Below are positions 44,630 through 53,636 of a stretch of DNA of 64,000 nucleotides, piece by piece. A program made the position numbers and the translations under genes. The notes under the pieces are model-generated. The model was not told where the DNA came from and did not search any database. It worked only from the letters and a program-made list of their open reading frames with translations. Where the stretch lies: positions 62,001 through 126,000 of the forward strand of contig CALLPN010000003.1 in assembly GCA_938015435.1 (NCBI GenBank), in the 5' to 3' direction. This stretch comes from an uncultured Saprospiraceae bacterium (lineage in GTDB: Bacteria > Bacteroidota > Bacteroidia > Chitinophagales > Saprospiraceae). Numbering within the stretch: the first letter of the stretch is position 1; each line of letters opens with the position of its first letter.

Positions 44630-45772
44630 CTATATGAGTTTCTCTAGATAATGCTCGTCAATTCCATATTGTTTTTTAAGTGCAGCAACTTCGGCAAGTG
44701 CTTCAGGTCTTACGCTGGACTTCTCCGCAGTAATCAGTAGATTCTTACTGGTATGCTCTGAAGATATAAACTCCATAATTCTAGTCTTGTACCCTTTTGA
44801 TTCGAGAAGTAAAACTCTGATTGCATCAGTCAGCCACTCCGCCATTCTCTCTTTCATAATACCGTGAGCTAAAGTTGAATTAAGCCCGTCATTGCCTTTC
44901 ATGTTTTTACGTATCTGTTTATGACAACATGGGGATACTACTATAAGCTTAGCCTCCGCTTCTATACCTTTAGCGATAGCCATATCGGTAGCTATATCAC
45001 AGGCATGTAACGCAATCACCATATCTGTTTTGGGTATATCAATTTGTGATATATCACCGACTTCGAAGGATAATCCTGATAGATTATGCTTTTGAGCTAT
45101 CATATTGATATCAGAGACCAACTGAGGTCTCAACTCATAACCAACCAGACTAACATCATCTTGTAGTGTACTAAGGTGACTATAGGTAGCAAAACTTAGA
45201 TAACCCTTGCCACAGCCCATATCAGCAATAGATTTGATTGATTTCTCTTTACAAAGAACATCTAGTATCTCAACAAATTTATTGATCTGGCGATATTTCC
45301 TTTGTGATGGTTTATATACTTTACCTTTCTCACTACTAATCCCTAAGGATCTAAGGAATGGCGCATCTTCTTTGATCAATCTATTCTTTTGATGATCGTG
45401 AGTGTCATTGGAGGCCAATTCTGTATTAGTCGCGATCATCTTGAGGCTAGCATTCTTTTTATTAGACAATAGGCGATACTCTACATTATTGAGTGTTAGG
45501 GTTGCATTAAAAAATTGATTCTCCAACCAATCAGTACAAAGGTCTGTGAAATCCAAAATTGTATAATTCTTGGTTACATCCTTAGTAATATGTCTGTATA
45601 CTACTGATATTAATTCTTTTCCCTTGATCAATACCCGTCTAGCAATGATAGATTTTAAGTCTGATGATTTCCTCATCCTTTTAGACATTTGCACTTGCAT
45701 GGCCTGAGTGTCGATATCTATCTCGGATATCTTATCAATAAATTCTGTTATGGTCGCTGCTCTACTAGACAA
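44630..45772 (-). CDS. Class I SAM-dependent methyltransferase (Methyltransf_32-like)
   Basis: A 380-residue protein. The AdoMet motif I is ADMGCGKGYLSF (183-194). VIALHACDIATDMAIAKG and VSPCCHKQIRKNM in the second half match the group related to eukaryotic METTL25/RRNAD1 (Methyltransf_32). The N-terminal ~130 residues are a separate domain. The target is unknown; the family is thought to act on RNA or protein. The start is either TTG at 45772 or ATG at 45700. A -7 element (minus strand TACCTTTG, 45796-45803) lies just upstream of the TTG, which favours the longer form. Confidence 0.75.
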   Translation of the reverse strand: MSSRAATITEFIDKISEIDIDTQAMQVQMSKRMRKSSDLKSIIARRVLIKGKELISVVYRHITKDVTKNYTILDFTDLCTDWLENQFFNATLTLNNVEYRLLSNKKNASLKMIATNTELASNDTHDHQKNRLIKEDAPFLRSLGISSEKGKVYKPSQRKYRQINKFVEILDVLCKEKSIKSIADMGCGKGYLSFATYSHLSTLQDDVSLVGYELRPQLVSDINMIAQKHNLSGLSFEVGDISQIDIPKTDMVIALHACDIATDMAIAKGIEAEAKLIVVSPCCHKQIRKNMKGNDGLNSTLAHGIMKERMAEWLTDAIRVLLLESKGYKTRIMEFISSEHTSKNLLITAEKSSVRPEALAEVAALKKQYGIDEHYLEKLI

Positions 45773-45795
45773 TATAGTTTGGATTTTAATCTCTA

Positions 45796-45822
45796 CAAAG
45801 GTATGGCTTTTTGCTACTTTTG
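45796..45822. promoter_or_regulatory. Face-to-face -7 elements between the methyltransferase and MscS genes
   Basis: Minus-strand TACCTTTG (45796-45803) and plus-strand TACTTTTG (45815-45822) both fit TAnnTTTG in the 56-base gap. The plus element ends 6 bases before the MscS ATG, so that transcript would be leaderless or nearly so. Neither has a -33 TTTG at standard spacing. Confidence 0.4.
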
Positions 45823-45828
45823 TACTCT

Positions 45829-47181
45829 ATGTTAGACTTCTTCAATAATGTAATATTCGAAATAGGTGATCGGACGGTAAATATCGCCCAACTCGTATGG
45901 ATGATTATGTTTTTGATCTCTTGGATTATCGTGTTTCGACTTTTTAGTACCAATGGAATCAAGGAGCTATATGGAAACTATGAAGTTAATCAAAGACAAC
46001 AAACAAAGCTTCGGTGGATACTTGGTCTATTGCTTGGCCTGACTTCATTAATACTTATTGCTTGGCTTTTCAAATTAGATGGTATTCTTGCTACTGTAAA
46101 TGAAAAGGGAATTACTATTGTTCATATCATCAAAGCACTATGTGTTTTGCAAGCAGCAAGATTACTCGATTGGACTATCTCTAATATATTTATACATGGC
46201 TATTATAGAAATCGAGAAAAATTAAAGGAGCAGCGAAAAGCTAAATTATCTAAAGAGAAAGATGAAAAGTCTGATGAGCGTGGAACCTCCAAAATAGTAC
46301 AATACATTGTCTATATCGTTGTCTTTATTTTCTTGCTCCGTAGTCTGAACCTTGATTATAGTTTCTATGATTACAAAGTAGGAGAAGAAACAATAGCATT
46401 TAATTTCAGCAAGATCTTAAAGGTGATTTTGATCATATTAGTAGCTCGATTAATCATCTCAATATTGACTCAAATCATACTCTACGGTGTATATAGAAAT
46501 AGAAAAATAGATGAAGGATCACAATACGCAATTAATCAATTATTAAAGTATGTAATCTATGTAGCTACTTTCATTATTGTGTTACAAACACTGGGTATTG
46601 ATATGACTTTGGTACTTGGAGGTGCCGCTGCATTATTAGTCGGTATTGGTCTTGGTCTTCAACAGACTTTCAATGACTTTATTTCTGGAATTGTACTGCT
46701 CTTCGAAAGAACAATATCTGTTGGAGATGTCGTTACTATCAATGGAAGTTTTGGAACAGTAATAAAAATTGGAATGCGATCTAGTATCGTAGAAACTAGA
46801 GACAATATGACCGTCGTCGTACCCAATTCCAAATTGGTAAATGACTTTGTTAATAATTGGTCGCATCATAATCCAATAGTTCGGTTTGAAGTAAATACTG
46901 GTGTGGCTTATGGAAGCGATACGCGATTAGTTAAAAAAATATTATTAGAAGCTGTACGTAATATACCACGTGTACTTTCTAGACCAATGCCTTTCATAAG
47001 ATTTACCGATTTTGGTGATAATGCACTCAATTTCCAAATCTTATTTTTTACGCGAGATCACTTATTTAATGAAGATATTAAAAGTGATATTAGATTTGAA
47101 ATAGATCGATTATTTCGCGAAAACAATATAGAAATACCATTTCCACAAAGAGATGTTTGGATTCGCAAAGAAGATGAATAG
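45829..47181 (+). CDS. MscS family mechanosensitive channel
   Basis: The ATG at 45829 is used (a TTG lies six codons upstream); 450 residues. Four to five membrane helices precede the pore helix, which shows GGAAALLVGIGLGLQQTFNDFISGIVLLFE, the MscS TM3 signature. The following RTISVGDVVTI and the beta domain (VETRDNMTVVVPNSKLV, then a C-terminal alpha-beta domain) are typical. The channel opens under membrane tension and lets out solutes during hypo-osmotic shock. Its N-terminal extension is longer than in E. coli MscS, as in the YnaI/YbdG groups. Confidence 0.93.
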   Translation: MLDFFNNVIFEIGDRTVNIAQLVWMIMFLISWIIVFRLFSTNGIKELYGNYEVNQRQQTKLRWILGLLLGLTSLILIAWLFKLDGILATVNEKGITIVHIIKALCVLQAARLLDWTISNIFIHGYYRNREKLKEQRKAKLSKEKDEKSDERGTSKIVQYIVYIVVFIFLLRSLNLDYSFYDYKVGEETIAFNFSKILKVILIILVARLIISILTQIILYGVYRNRKIDEGSQYAINQLLKYVIYVATFIIVLQTLGIDMTLVLGGAAALLVGIGLGLQQTFNDFISGIVLLFERTISVGDVVTINGSFGTVIKIGMRSSIVETRDNMTVVVPNSKLVNDFVNNWSHHNPIVRFEVNTGVAYGSDTRLVKKILLEAVRNIPRVLSRPMPFIRFTDFGDNALNFQILFFTRDHLFNEDIKSDIRFEIDRLFRENNIEIPFPQRDVWIRKEDE

Positions 47182-47267
47182 AATGTAATGATTCCTATCT
47201 TTTCCAGTAAATACTTTGCTTGTGAATTTTTTGCTGATATTTAATAAAACTATTAGAATAGCTAAAT

Positions 47268-48215
47268 ATGAATATTTTTAAATTATTAGAAAGTGTAATC
47301 CTAGTTGTTGTTAGCATAGTAACATGTTACACTCAAACAGATCTTATAGAAGTCGAACGGGAATATAATGAACGATCAAATAATTACAAGATTGTTGGTC
47401 ATAATAAATCAAATATTGCTTACGTTGTGGACATATCATTCTATAACACCAACAATATGGTATCTCAAAAAGGTAACAAATATAGTGTGACTCTGAAGCC
47501 AGGTAGACATACTATAGGAAGAATTAATTCTTTAGATAAAAAGAATCGCCCTTCTTTTGGTTATAGGTTTGCATATAGACAAGGAAATATGAATCCTAAG
47601 CCGGATAAAAAGATAACTTATCTGCTTCCTATCGCTCCTGGAAAAGAAACAAACTTATTAGAATTAAGCTACCTTGGCGAAAAATACGGTAAGAAAAAAG
47701 AACCTAAAGGATGGTACAATATTTCATTTTCAACTGAAGAAGGTGATACCATTTTTGCTTCTAGAGCAGGTGTAGTAACTCGCGTAAAAGATAATCTTGA
47801 AGTTGATTTAAAAGAAGGAGCCTATAGTTATACTAAAGATGTTAATCAAATAATAATAGAACATAACGATGGTACATATGGAAATTATTCGGTTTTTAAG
47901 AATGGCACAATAGAATTAAAAATTGGCGATAAAGTAATTCCGGGTCAATTTATGGGAATTACATCCGGTGCAGATTATGGTAGTGGTTTTCATTTAAGAT
48001 TTAGTGTTTATCATTATGATGTAGAGGCTAATAAAAAAAGGGGGAAATCTGAAAATTATATTTATGAATTTATTACTCCTAAATTCTTAACCTTACAAGG
48101 CAAAGATGAGCTTGTAATAGGCACTTCATATACCGGAATAGTTGATAAAGATATCATTATGGATGAAATGTCACGTCGTGAAAAAAAGAAGTGGAAGAAA
48201 AAAAATCCTGAATAG
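47268..48215 (+). CDS. Exported M23-like domain protein, catalytic residues not conserved
   Basis: A 315-residue exported protein (signal VVVSIVTCYTQ). The C-terminal half resembles an M23 (lysostaphin-type) domain: RAGVVTRVKDN, IIIEHNDGTYGNYSVFKNG, KIGDKVIPGQFMGITSGADYGSGFHLRFSVY. In active members the last segment is HLHFEV, giving HxH; here it reads FHLRFSVY, so one zinc ligand is replaced and the upstream HxxxD is not evident. It is probably a non-catalytic scaffold or activator. The basic C-terminus (RREKKKWKKKNPE) is notable. It stands alone downstream of mscS. Confidence 0.65.
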   Translation: MNIFKLLESVILVVVSIVTCYTQTDLIEVEREYNERSNNYKIVGHNKSNIAYVVDISFYNTNNMVSQKGNKYSVTLKPGRHTIGRINSLDKKNRPSFGYRFAYRQGNMNPKPDKKITYLLPIAPGKETNLLELSYLGEKYGKKKEPKGWYNISFSTEEGDTIFASRAGVVTRVKDNLEVDLKEGAYSYTKDVNQIIIEHNDGTYGNYSVFKNGTIELKIGDKVIPGQFMGITSGADYGSGFHLRFSVYHYDVEANKKRGKSENYIYEFITPKFLTLQGKDELVIGTSYTGIVDKDIIMDEMSRREKKKWKKKNPE

Positions 48216-48539
48216 TTTACTAATTCATTTCGATAGACACAAGTAAAATATCTTATGAGGTAGTGACTGTCTAAAAGATGTACAAGCTGGAAGATTCAGA
48301 TTTTACGTCTTTGGAGGCAGTTGAATTATTATGATCTAGATTGGGTATTGCAGTATGATTATTTAAAAGAGTACAAGACGATCTAAGAACAAAGGATATA
48401 ATCTTATGGGTAAAAAAGATGGAGTTATAGGTAATTTCACTAAAAAAAAATTAGTTCATTTCTAAACTAAAAATAATATACCTATTGAAAAAAGAGACGA
48501 AGAAACTCAAAATATTTAGGAACACTATAAGTAATATTT
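48216..48539. other. 324-bp non-coding stretch
   Basis: AT-rich, with only short open frames (for example 19 codons starting near 48405). No repeat, hairpin or RNA signature was recognised. Confidence 0.5.
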
Positions 48540-49985
48540 TTACTGTTTATTTAACGCTACAGAATACAACCAATAGTTTTCACGCTTAAAGTTATCACTA
48601 GACATCTCTTGCCATAAAACAGCATTAGGAAATCTTTTACTGTCTATAGGTTCAGGGCTTAGTAATACTATACCGCCTACTTTTTTAAATTCAGTAAAGA
48701 GATTTAATTCTGACTGTGTTGGTATATATACTTTCTCCAACCATTTGAAATATGTGAATGTCTCTCCAGACGGAAGTTCGTATAATGGTCTATCGGCATA
48801 GGCACCGACTGGTGCAGTTTCAAACTTATTAATTACTACCACAGGAACATTATCTGGCACTTTTTCCTTTATAAATAAACCCATCATCTGAGCATTAGAA
48901 AACGGAATCTGAGCATCAGTGATCAAGGCTCGGACCCCATGAATCATAGGGGATATCATCAATACTATTACTAGTGTATATCTAGATAATGACCAATTAG
49001 AATTATTACAATGTGAAAGAATTAAAATTAGTATAAATAATAGATATACCATTCCCCATTGTCTTACTCCCCCACTGAATATTAAGATCCCAAATAATAT
49101 AAATGATAGTAAACCAAATAGAATGGTAAGAAGGCTTCTTCGATCTCTAACGAAAATCCAAACTAAAATAAATAATACTACAAGGCTCAAAATAAACCCT
49201 ATAAGAGAAACACCATTAGACGCAGTATCATCTATTAGTCCTATAGCAAATACATTAGCCAAATGGCCTTGAATACTTTCGTGAATTACTTCGGTGGATA
49301 ATGACTGTTGATTATATGCTCTAGTAAAGTCATCTTCATTACCTCTTGGAAATACTGTTAATACAAATAGTAAGAATCCGGCGATAGACCATAGAAGTAT
49401 CTTTTTATCAAAGATTAATTTTTTGCCTTCCTCATTCAAAAGAATATAGACTGTGATTACTGCAGCTATAATAACGCCATAGGCTTCTGACTGACATAGT
49501 AACAAAATAACCAATCCTAAGATCCAAGATCGGTTTCCTCTAATAATCATATCCAAGGCCATAAGAGACAATAATATAACCAAGATATAACCTCTATTAA
49601 TTACTCCATATTCGAATACTACAAAATAGCTAAGCGATATCAATACTTTCCATAAGCTTGGTAGCTTGATTCTCATAAAGAGATAATAAAAAGTAATAAC
49701 AACCAATGTTCCATGTGCTACCTGTAATAATATATGTTCCTGAATCGGAAGAACTGTCCAAGCTTTGAGATATAAATACCAAAGAGATGGATGGCCTTCA
49801 TAATTAAGAAATGCTAACATGTTACCTAATCCCAGATCACGTGAAACTAACCAAGCTTGCCATTCATCCTTCCATAATTCATGAAATGACAATTTATACA
49901 CGATTATTGCTATCGACAGTAATACGCAAAAGAATAAATTGACCTTCTTAGAATCAGTTAGAAATTTCTTTAATATTAAATTCAT
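48540..49985 (-). CDS. Polytopic membrane glycosyltransferase (GT39/ArnT-like, GT-C fold)
   Basis: A 481-residue protein with about eleven membrane helices. The first extracytoplasmic loop contains HELWKDEWQAWLVSRD (about 34-49), where GT-C enzymes carry the catalytic acidic motif (DE), and NYEGHPSLWYLYLK at about 61-74, which resembles the HPPL motif of GT39-type transferases. Such enzymes move sugars from polyprenyl-phosphate donors to acceptors on the outer face of the membrane. The C-terminal soluble part (about 380-481) is exposed. The acceptor is unknown; a related protein is encoded at 62.1-63.5 kb. Confidence 0.8.
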   Translation of the reverse strand: MNLILKKFLTDSKKVNLFFCVLLSIAIIVYKLSFHELWKDEWQAWLVSRDLGLGNMLAFLNYEGHPSLWYLYLKAWTVLPIQEHILLQVAHGTLVVITFYYLFMRIKLPSLWKVLISLSYFVVFEYGVINRGYILVILLSLMALDMIIRGNRSWILGLVILLLCQSEAYGVIIAAVITVYILLNEEGKKLIFDKKILLWSIAGFLLFVLTVFPRGNEDDFTRAYNQQSLSTEVIHESIQGHLANVFAIGLIDDTASNGVSLIGFILSLVVLFILVWIFVRDRRSLLTILFGLLSFILFGILIFSGGVRQWGMVYLLFILILILSHCNNSNWSLSRYTLVIVLMISPMIHGVRALITDAQIPFSNAQMMGLFIKEKVPDNVPVVVINKFETAPVGAYADRPLYELPSGETFTYFKWLEKVYIPTQSELNLFTEFKKVGGIVLLSPEPIDSKRFPNAVLWQEMSSDNFKRENYWLYSVALNKQ

Positions 49986-50321
49986 TATAACGAAGAACGT
50001 AATTTTTACGGAGATAGGAATTTTGAAATCAATTTTACAAAAAGAATATTCATATTAAATGTAAATTTTATATGACGTTGTAAATTGTAAAATCGGAAGA
50101 AATGTGATGATATTGAGTCAAGGTCGATAAAATGACAAAAAATAGTGAGAAAATAAGCGTAGTAATTATTTATAATAATAATTATGTAATACATTGAAAA
50201 TCAATTACTTATATCTAAAATATAGAAGATATAAGCCGATCAAAATCCAATAGACGTGTCATTACCCTGATCTATGGTAAAATATGCTCTGTATAAGGCT
50301 TACAAAATGAGGTAAATTGGA
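49986..50321. other. 336-bp non-coding stretch
   Basis: Very AT-rich. It includes the promoter side of the membrane glycosyltransferase gene (minus strand) and the 3' side of the mazG-like gene. No gene, repeat or strong hairpin was seen. Confidence 0.5.
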
Positions 50322-50669
50322 TCACAGTAACTTACTATTTCCCTTGTGTCGATTTTGATCCCTAATTGTTTTTTTCTCGATGTTCTTTTGAAGAGCTTGA
50401 GTAAGATCTACTCCAGTTTGATTGGCTAAGCAAGTAAGGACCCAAAGAACATCAGCCATCTCATCTGCTAGTTTTTCTTTTTGCTCTTCAACTGAAAGTG
50501 ACTTTTTCCAGGACTGCTCCCCATACGTACGAGACATAACTCTAGCCAACTCCCCTACTTCTTCTGTCAGAATAGCCATATTAGTTAATTCTGAAAAATA
50601 GCGAACTCCTATGGTTTTGATCCAAAGATCAACTTGAGATTGTAATTGCTGTATAGTCATTTGATTCAT
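50322..50669 (-). CDS. MazG-like nucleotide pyrophosphohydrolase
   Basis: A 115-residue all-helical protein. The MazG metal-binding pattern is present: EEVGELAR (about residues 32-39) followed by EKLADEMADVLW (about 65-76), i.e. ExxE and ExxD. These small enzymes hydrolyse (d)NTPs to the monophosphate and clean the nucleotide pool. It starts 3 bases after the end of dtd on the same strand, so the two are co-transcribed; the dtd-MazG pairing is frequent in Bacteroidota, as far as I recall. Confidence 0.88.
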   Translation of the reverse strand: MNQMTIQQLQSQVDLWIKTIGVRYFSELTNMAILTEEVGELARVMSRTYGEQSWKKSLSVEEQKEKLADEMADVLWVLTCLANQTGVDLTQALQKNIEKKTIRDQNRHKGNSKLL

Positions 50670-50672
50670 TTA

Positions 50673-51125
50673 TTAGTCTTTGCTTTGGCTATCTATAATA
50701 ATAGTAACGGGTCCATCATTTAATAATTGGACCTTCATATCTGCGCCAAATACTCCAGTTTCAACGGATAATTTTGAGTGATCTCCTAATGATTTACAAA
50801 ATTGTTCATACAATGGAATAGCTTGTTCAGGTCTAGCGGCTTTGATAAAAGAAGGGCGATTACCTTTCTTGGTACTGGCATGTAAAGTAAATTGACTAAT
50901 CACCAAGAAAGATCCATTTACATCTTGGATAGATAAATTCATTTTATCATCTGGATCTGAGAATATCCTCATGCTAGTTATTTTGCGGACCAGCCAATCT
51001 ATATCTTCTTTAGTATCTACAGATTCGATTCCTAATAATACTAATAAGCCAAGATTTATCTTGCCATTTACTTCATCATTTATAGTAACACTTGCTTCTG
51101 TAACTCTTTGGATAACTGCTCGCAT
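50673..51125 (-). CDS. dtd: D-aminoacyl-tRNA deacylase
   Basis: The frame extends to 51179, but the ATG at 51125 gives MRAVIQRVTEASVTI, the standard Dtd N-terminus, and a normal 150 residues. Dtd removes D-amino acids and glycine mischarged on tRNA. The two catalytic-pocket motifs are visible: SQFTL (about 78-82) and NDGPVTI (about 138-144), the latter being the cross-subunit GlyPro motif that rejects L-amino acids. It is the first gene of a two-gene transcript with the mazG-like gene, and its upstream region is the candidate replication origin. Confidence 0.93.
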   Translation of the reverse strand: MRAVIQRVTEASVTINDEVNGKINLGLLVLLGIESVDTKEDIDWLVRKITSMRIFSDPDDKMNLSIQDVNGSFLVISQFTLHASTKKGNRPSFIKAARPEQAIPLYEQFCKSLGDHSKLSVETGVFGADMKVQLLNDGPVTIIIDSQSKD

Positions 51126-51694
51126 ATCGTCTATATTTGTGTAACAATAGACCTTAAAGGTAGCCCAAATGTTCTTCAATTTTATTCACATTATAAATAA
51201 TAATACTATTTAAGGCTCTACTTTTTAGATGATTGAATAAACCATTATCAACAGGTATTTTGTGGGTAAGTAGTACACTTTTAGACGTCTAAACAGTCAT
51301 CAATGGATTATGTATTAGCTATCCTAAAATGTGTTTATAGAGCATAGTTTATCCTCAGCCGATTCACAGTCAAATTTGATGTATATAGATACTAATAGTC
51401 TGTGTGAGTAATATATACACAATTATGACAAACTTGTTAATTCATTGAAATATAGAGGATTAAAGCGCTTATAACTATGGATAACTTGATTCTAGATCTT
51501 AAGGTTTAAACATAATAGTAATCGACGGTTTTTATTTATAGACGAACTGACGCTGCTAATAGTAAATACTTTTCTTTTTAAATAAAATAAATATTTATTA
51601 ATAGCAGTGTGAGTAGGAAAACGAAATCAAGATCGATTGAGTAGTTTTGCATCGTCAACAAATCCAAACCACTTCAATTTCAAATCTCAGCGAA
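51126..51694. other. Candidate replication origin (oriC) in the dtd-ctaA divergent gap
   Basis: A 569-bp AT-rich gap with DnaA-box-like 9-mers: TTATTCACA (51182-51190, exact to TTATNCACA); TTATCAACA (51245), TTATCCTCA (51349) and ATATACACA (51413) on plus; TTACCCACA (51261-51269) and TTATCCATA (51476-51484) on minus. The last five each have one mismatch. It also holds the perfect palindrome TTTAGACGTCTAAA (51280-51293). An almost pure A/T tract at 51570-51600 is enclosed by an inverted repeat (51553-51568 with 51592-51607, CTGCTA...TAGCAG). Flanking genes diverge, and parS sites lie 2-3 kb away. Function is inferred. Confidence 0.45.
51642..51649 (+). promoter_or_regulatory. Possible -7 element of ctaA
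   Basis: TAGTTTTG fits TAnnTTTG, 45 bases before the chosen ctaA start. No -33 TTTG is seen at standard spacing. Confidence 0.35.
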
Positions 51695-52780
51695 ATGACA
51701 AAACATCCAGCAATTCAAAAACCCTATCCCAACGCACTCAAAGTGTGGTTGTACATTGGATTGTTCATGCTGCTAGTGCAAGTCGTAGTTGGAGGGATTA
51801 CGAGATTGACAGGATCAGGATTATCCATTACCAAGTGGGAGATTGTAACCGGTACTATTCCGCCAACTAATGATACAGATTGGAATATAGAATTCGATCT
51901 ATATAAAGATACACCGCAGTACCGAGAGATCAATGAGGGTATGAGCCTATCAGACTTTAAGTTCATTTACTTCTGGGAGTATATTCATCGATTCTGGGCT
52001 CGTACTATGGGATTGGTCTTTTTAATTCCCTTTGTCTTCTTTTGGTTGAGGGGGCATATTGACAAAACGTTAGCAAGAGGCTTAGGCTTAGTAGTATTAC
52101 TGGCTGTATTGGCGGCTAGCTTTGGCTGGATAATGGTGGCTAGCGGTCTTATAGAGCGCCCATGGGTAAATGCTTATAAGCTCGCAATTCATCTCAGTAT
52201 TGCTTTTTGTGTATATGCTGCTTTACTTTGGACATTCTTGAAGGCGTTTCATGGACGTATCGCAACAATCGATGTAAAGTATATTAGACTTATGAAAGTC
52301 TTCATGATTCTGCTAGCTGTTCAAATTTTTGCTGGTGGTGTAATGTCAGGTATGAAAGCAGGAGTGATCTACCCTACCTGGCCTGATATGAACGGCGATA
52401 TTATTCCACAAGTCATTTTTAACACTAGCGAATATACTGTTGAGAACTTCAATTTTTACGACCGTAATTTGTTACTTCCTGCTCTAGTACATATTGTACA
52501 TAGGACTATCGCATATATTGTTTTTATTCTAGGAGTATATATAGGAATAAAGATTATCAGATCGACCGAACATTCTACTTTAAGAAGAGCTGCTGGGATG
52601 TTGATTATAATGTTGATAATGCAAGTTGTCTTAGGAATCTGGACAGTGCTCTCATGTCAAGGAAAAATTCCTGTGTTACAAGGTGTGCTGCATCAAGCTG
52701 GTGCTTTATTCTTGTTGACCGCTTCATTATATTTGTTTTATTTGTTGGATGGAAAGTCTTCAAAGTCCGTTGAGAGTTAA
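51695..52780 (+). CDS. ctaA: Haem A synthase (CtaA/COX15)
   Basis: The ATG at 51695 is preferred to a TTG 16 codons earlier; 361 residues. About eight membrane helices. Conserved haem-ligand histidines occur in EYIHRFWAR (about 93-101), AIHLSIAF, VHIVHRTIAY and VLHQAGALF; the QVVVGGITRLTGSGLSITKWE motif (about 29-49) is diagnostic of COX15-type enzymes. It oxidises haem O to haem A for aa3-type cytochrome oxidase. ctaB and the oxidase genes are not in the window. It lies alone, downstream of the candidate origin. Confidence 0.94.
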   Translation: MTKHPAIQKPYPNALKVWLYIGLFMLLVQVVVGGITRLTGSGLSITKWEIVTGTIPPTNDTDWNIEFDLYKDTPQYREINEGMSLSDFKFIYFWEYIHRFWARTMGLVFLIPFVFFWLRGHIDKTLARGLGLVVLLAVLAASFGWIMVASGLIERPWVNAYKLAIHLSIAFCVYAALLWTFLKAFHGRIATIDVKYIRLMKVFMILLAVQIFAGGVMSGMKAGVIYPTWPDMNGDIIPQVIFNTSEYTVENFNFYDRNLLLPALVHIVHRTIAYIVFILGVYIGIKIIRSTEHSTLRRAAGMLIIMLIMQVVLGIWTVLSCQGKIPVLQGVLHQAGALFLLTASLYLFYLLDGKSSKSVES

Positions 52781-52840
52781 TAGTATTGTATAAATAGTAG
52801 ATACTTATATTATCTTTAATTTATCTAACAGTTATATAAT

Positions 52841-53611
52841 ATGAAGTATAAAGCAATTGAGGAGAATGGGTTTACTTATATAGAGACCAATCCAGGTAAA
52901 GAACCACTAGTTCTCTTACATGGGCTCTTGGGTACACTCAGTAACTTTACGGGTATAGTTGCCAAGTTTGGAGATACTCATAATATTGTTTTTCCTATAT
53001 TGCCCATTTTCGATCTATCACTAAAGAATTCTGGTCTAGGAGGTTTATTGAAATATATTGAGTCTTTTGTTGAGTTCAAAAATTTCTACAATATCAATCT
53101 TTTGGGTAATTCATTAGGTGGTCATTTGGCTCAGCTGTATACTCTGAAGCATCCTGATAGAGTTGATTCTTTAATATTAACTGGTAGTTCTGGTTTATTT
53201 GAAAATGCAATGGGCAGTACTTTTCCAAAGAGAGGTAATTACGAATACATTAAGAATAAAGCGGCAGACACATTCTATGACCCTAAGATAGCAACCAAGG
53301 AGTTAGTAGATGAGTTATTCGAGGCTGTTAATGATAGAAACAAGGCCATAAGAATTATAATAACTGCCAAATCTGCTATTAGACACAATTTATCAGACAA
53401 ACTATCGCAGATAAATTGTCCAACTCTTTTAGTATGGGGTAAGCAAGATGGTGTGACCCCCTTGTTTGTTGGCGAAAAGTTTAATGAACTTATTAGTAAC
53501 TCAAAGCTTGTTGTTATAGATAAATGCGGTCATGCTCCTATGATGGAGAAACCCGATGAGTTTAATGATATCCTTTTGAATTTCTTAGAAAGCCTAAAGG
53601 TAAAAATATAG
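52841..53611 (+). CDS. Alpha/beta hydrolase
   Basis: A 256-residue single-domain hydrolase. The oxyanion motif is LLHGLLG (25-31). The nucleophile is Ser91 in LLGNSLGGH, the acid Asp203 in WGKQDGVTP, and the base His231 in KCGHAPMMEKP, so the triad is complete. The family includes esterases, lipases and C-C hydrolases such as MhpC/BioH relatives; the substrate cannot be told. Its TAG stop shares the final G with the first parS site, and a terminator hairpin follows at 53637-53666. Confidence 0.85.
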   Translation: MKYKAIEENGFTYIETNPGKEPLVLLHGLLGTLSNFTGIVAKFGDTHNIVFPILPIFDLSLKNSGLGGLLKYIESFVEFKNFYNINLLGNSLGGHLAQLYTLKHPDRVDSLILTGSSGLFENAMGSTFPKRGNYEYIKNKAADTFYDPKIATKELVDELFEAVNDRNKAIRIIITAKSAIRHNLSDKLSQINCPTLLVWGKQDGVTPLFVGEKFNELISNSKLVVIDKCGHAPMMEKPDEFNDILLNFLESLKVKI

Positions 53612-53625
53612 TTTCACGTGAAACA
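53610..53625. promoter_or_regulatory. parS site 1 (ParB binding)
   Basis: AGTTTCACGTGAAACA matches the bacterial parS consensus TGTTTCACGTGAAACA at 15 of 16 positions. It overlaps the last bases of the hydrolase stop codon. Confidence 0.85.
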
Positions 53626-53636
53626 TGATTAAATGT

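Noticed and set aside
48405..48465. 19-codon frame MGKKDGVIGNF in the gap before the glycosyltransferase gene
   Set aside because: Too short, with no similarity or signal; considered non-coding.
49833..49848. CACGTGAAACT half site in the glycosyltransferase gene at 48.5-50.0 kb
   Set aside because: The left arm does not match parS and the site lies within codons.
50006..50194. 62-codon antisense frame in the 336-bp gap
   Set aside because: It is low in complexity (Ile/Tyr/Asn-rich) and AT-driven; no start context or similarity.
51637..51870. 77-codon frame overlapping the start of ctaA in another phase
   Set aside because: ctaA is clearly the real gene; the frame ends within its first helices.
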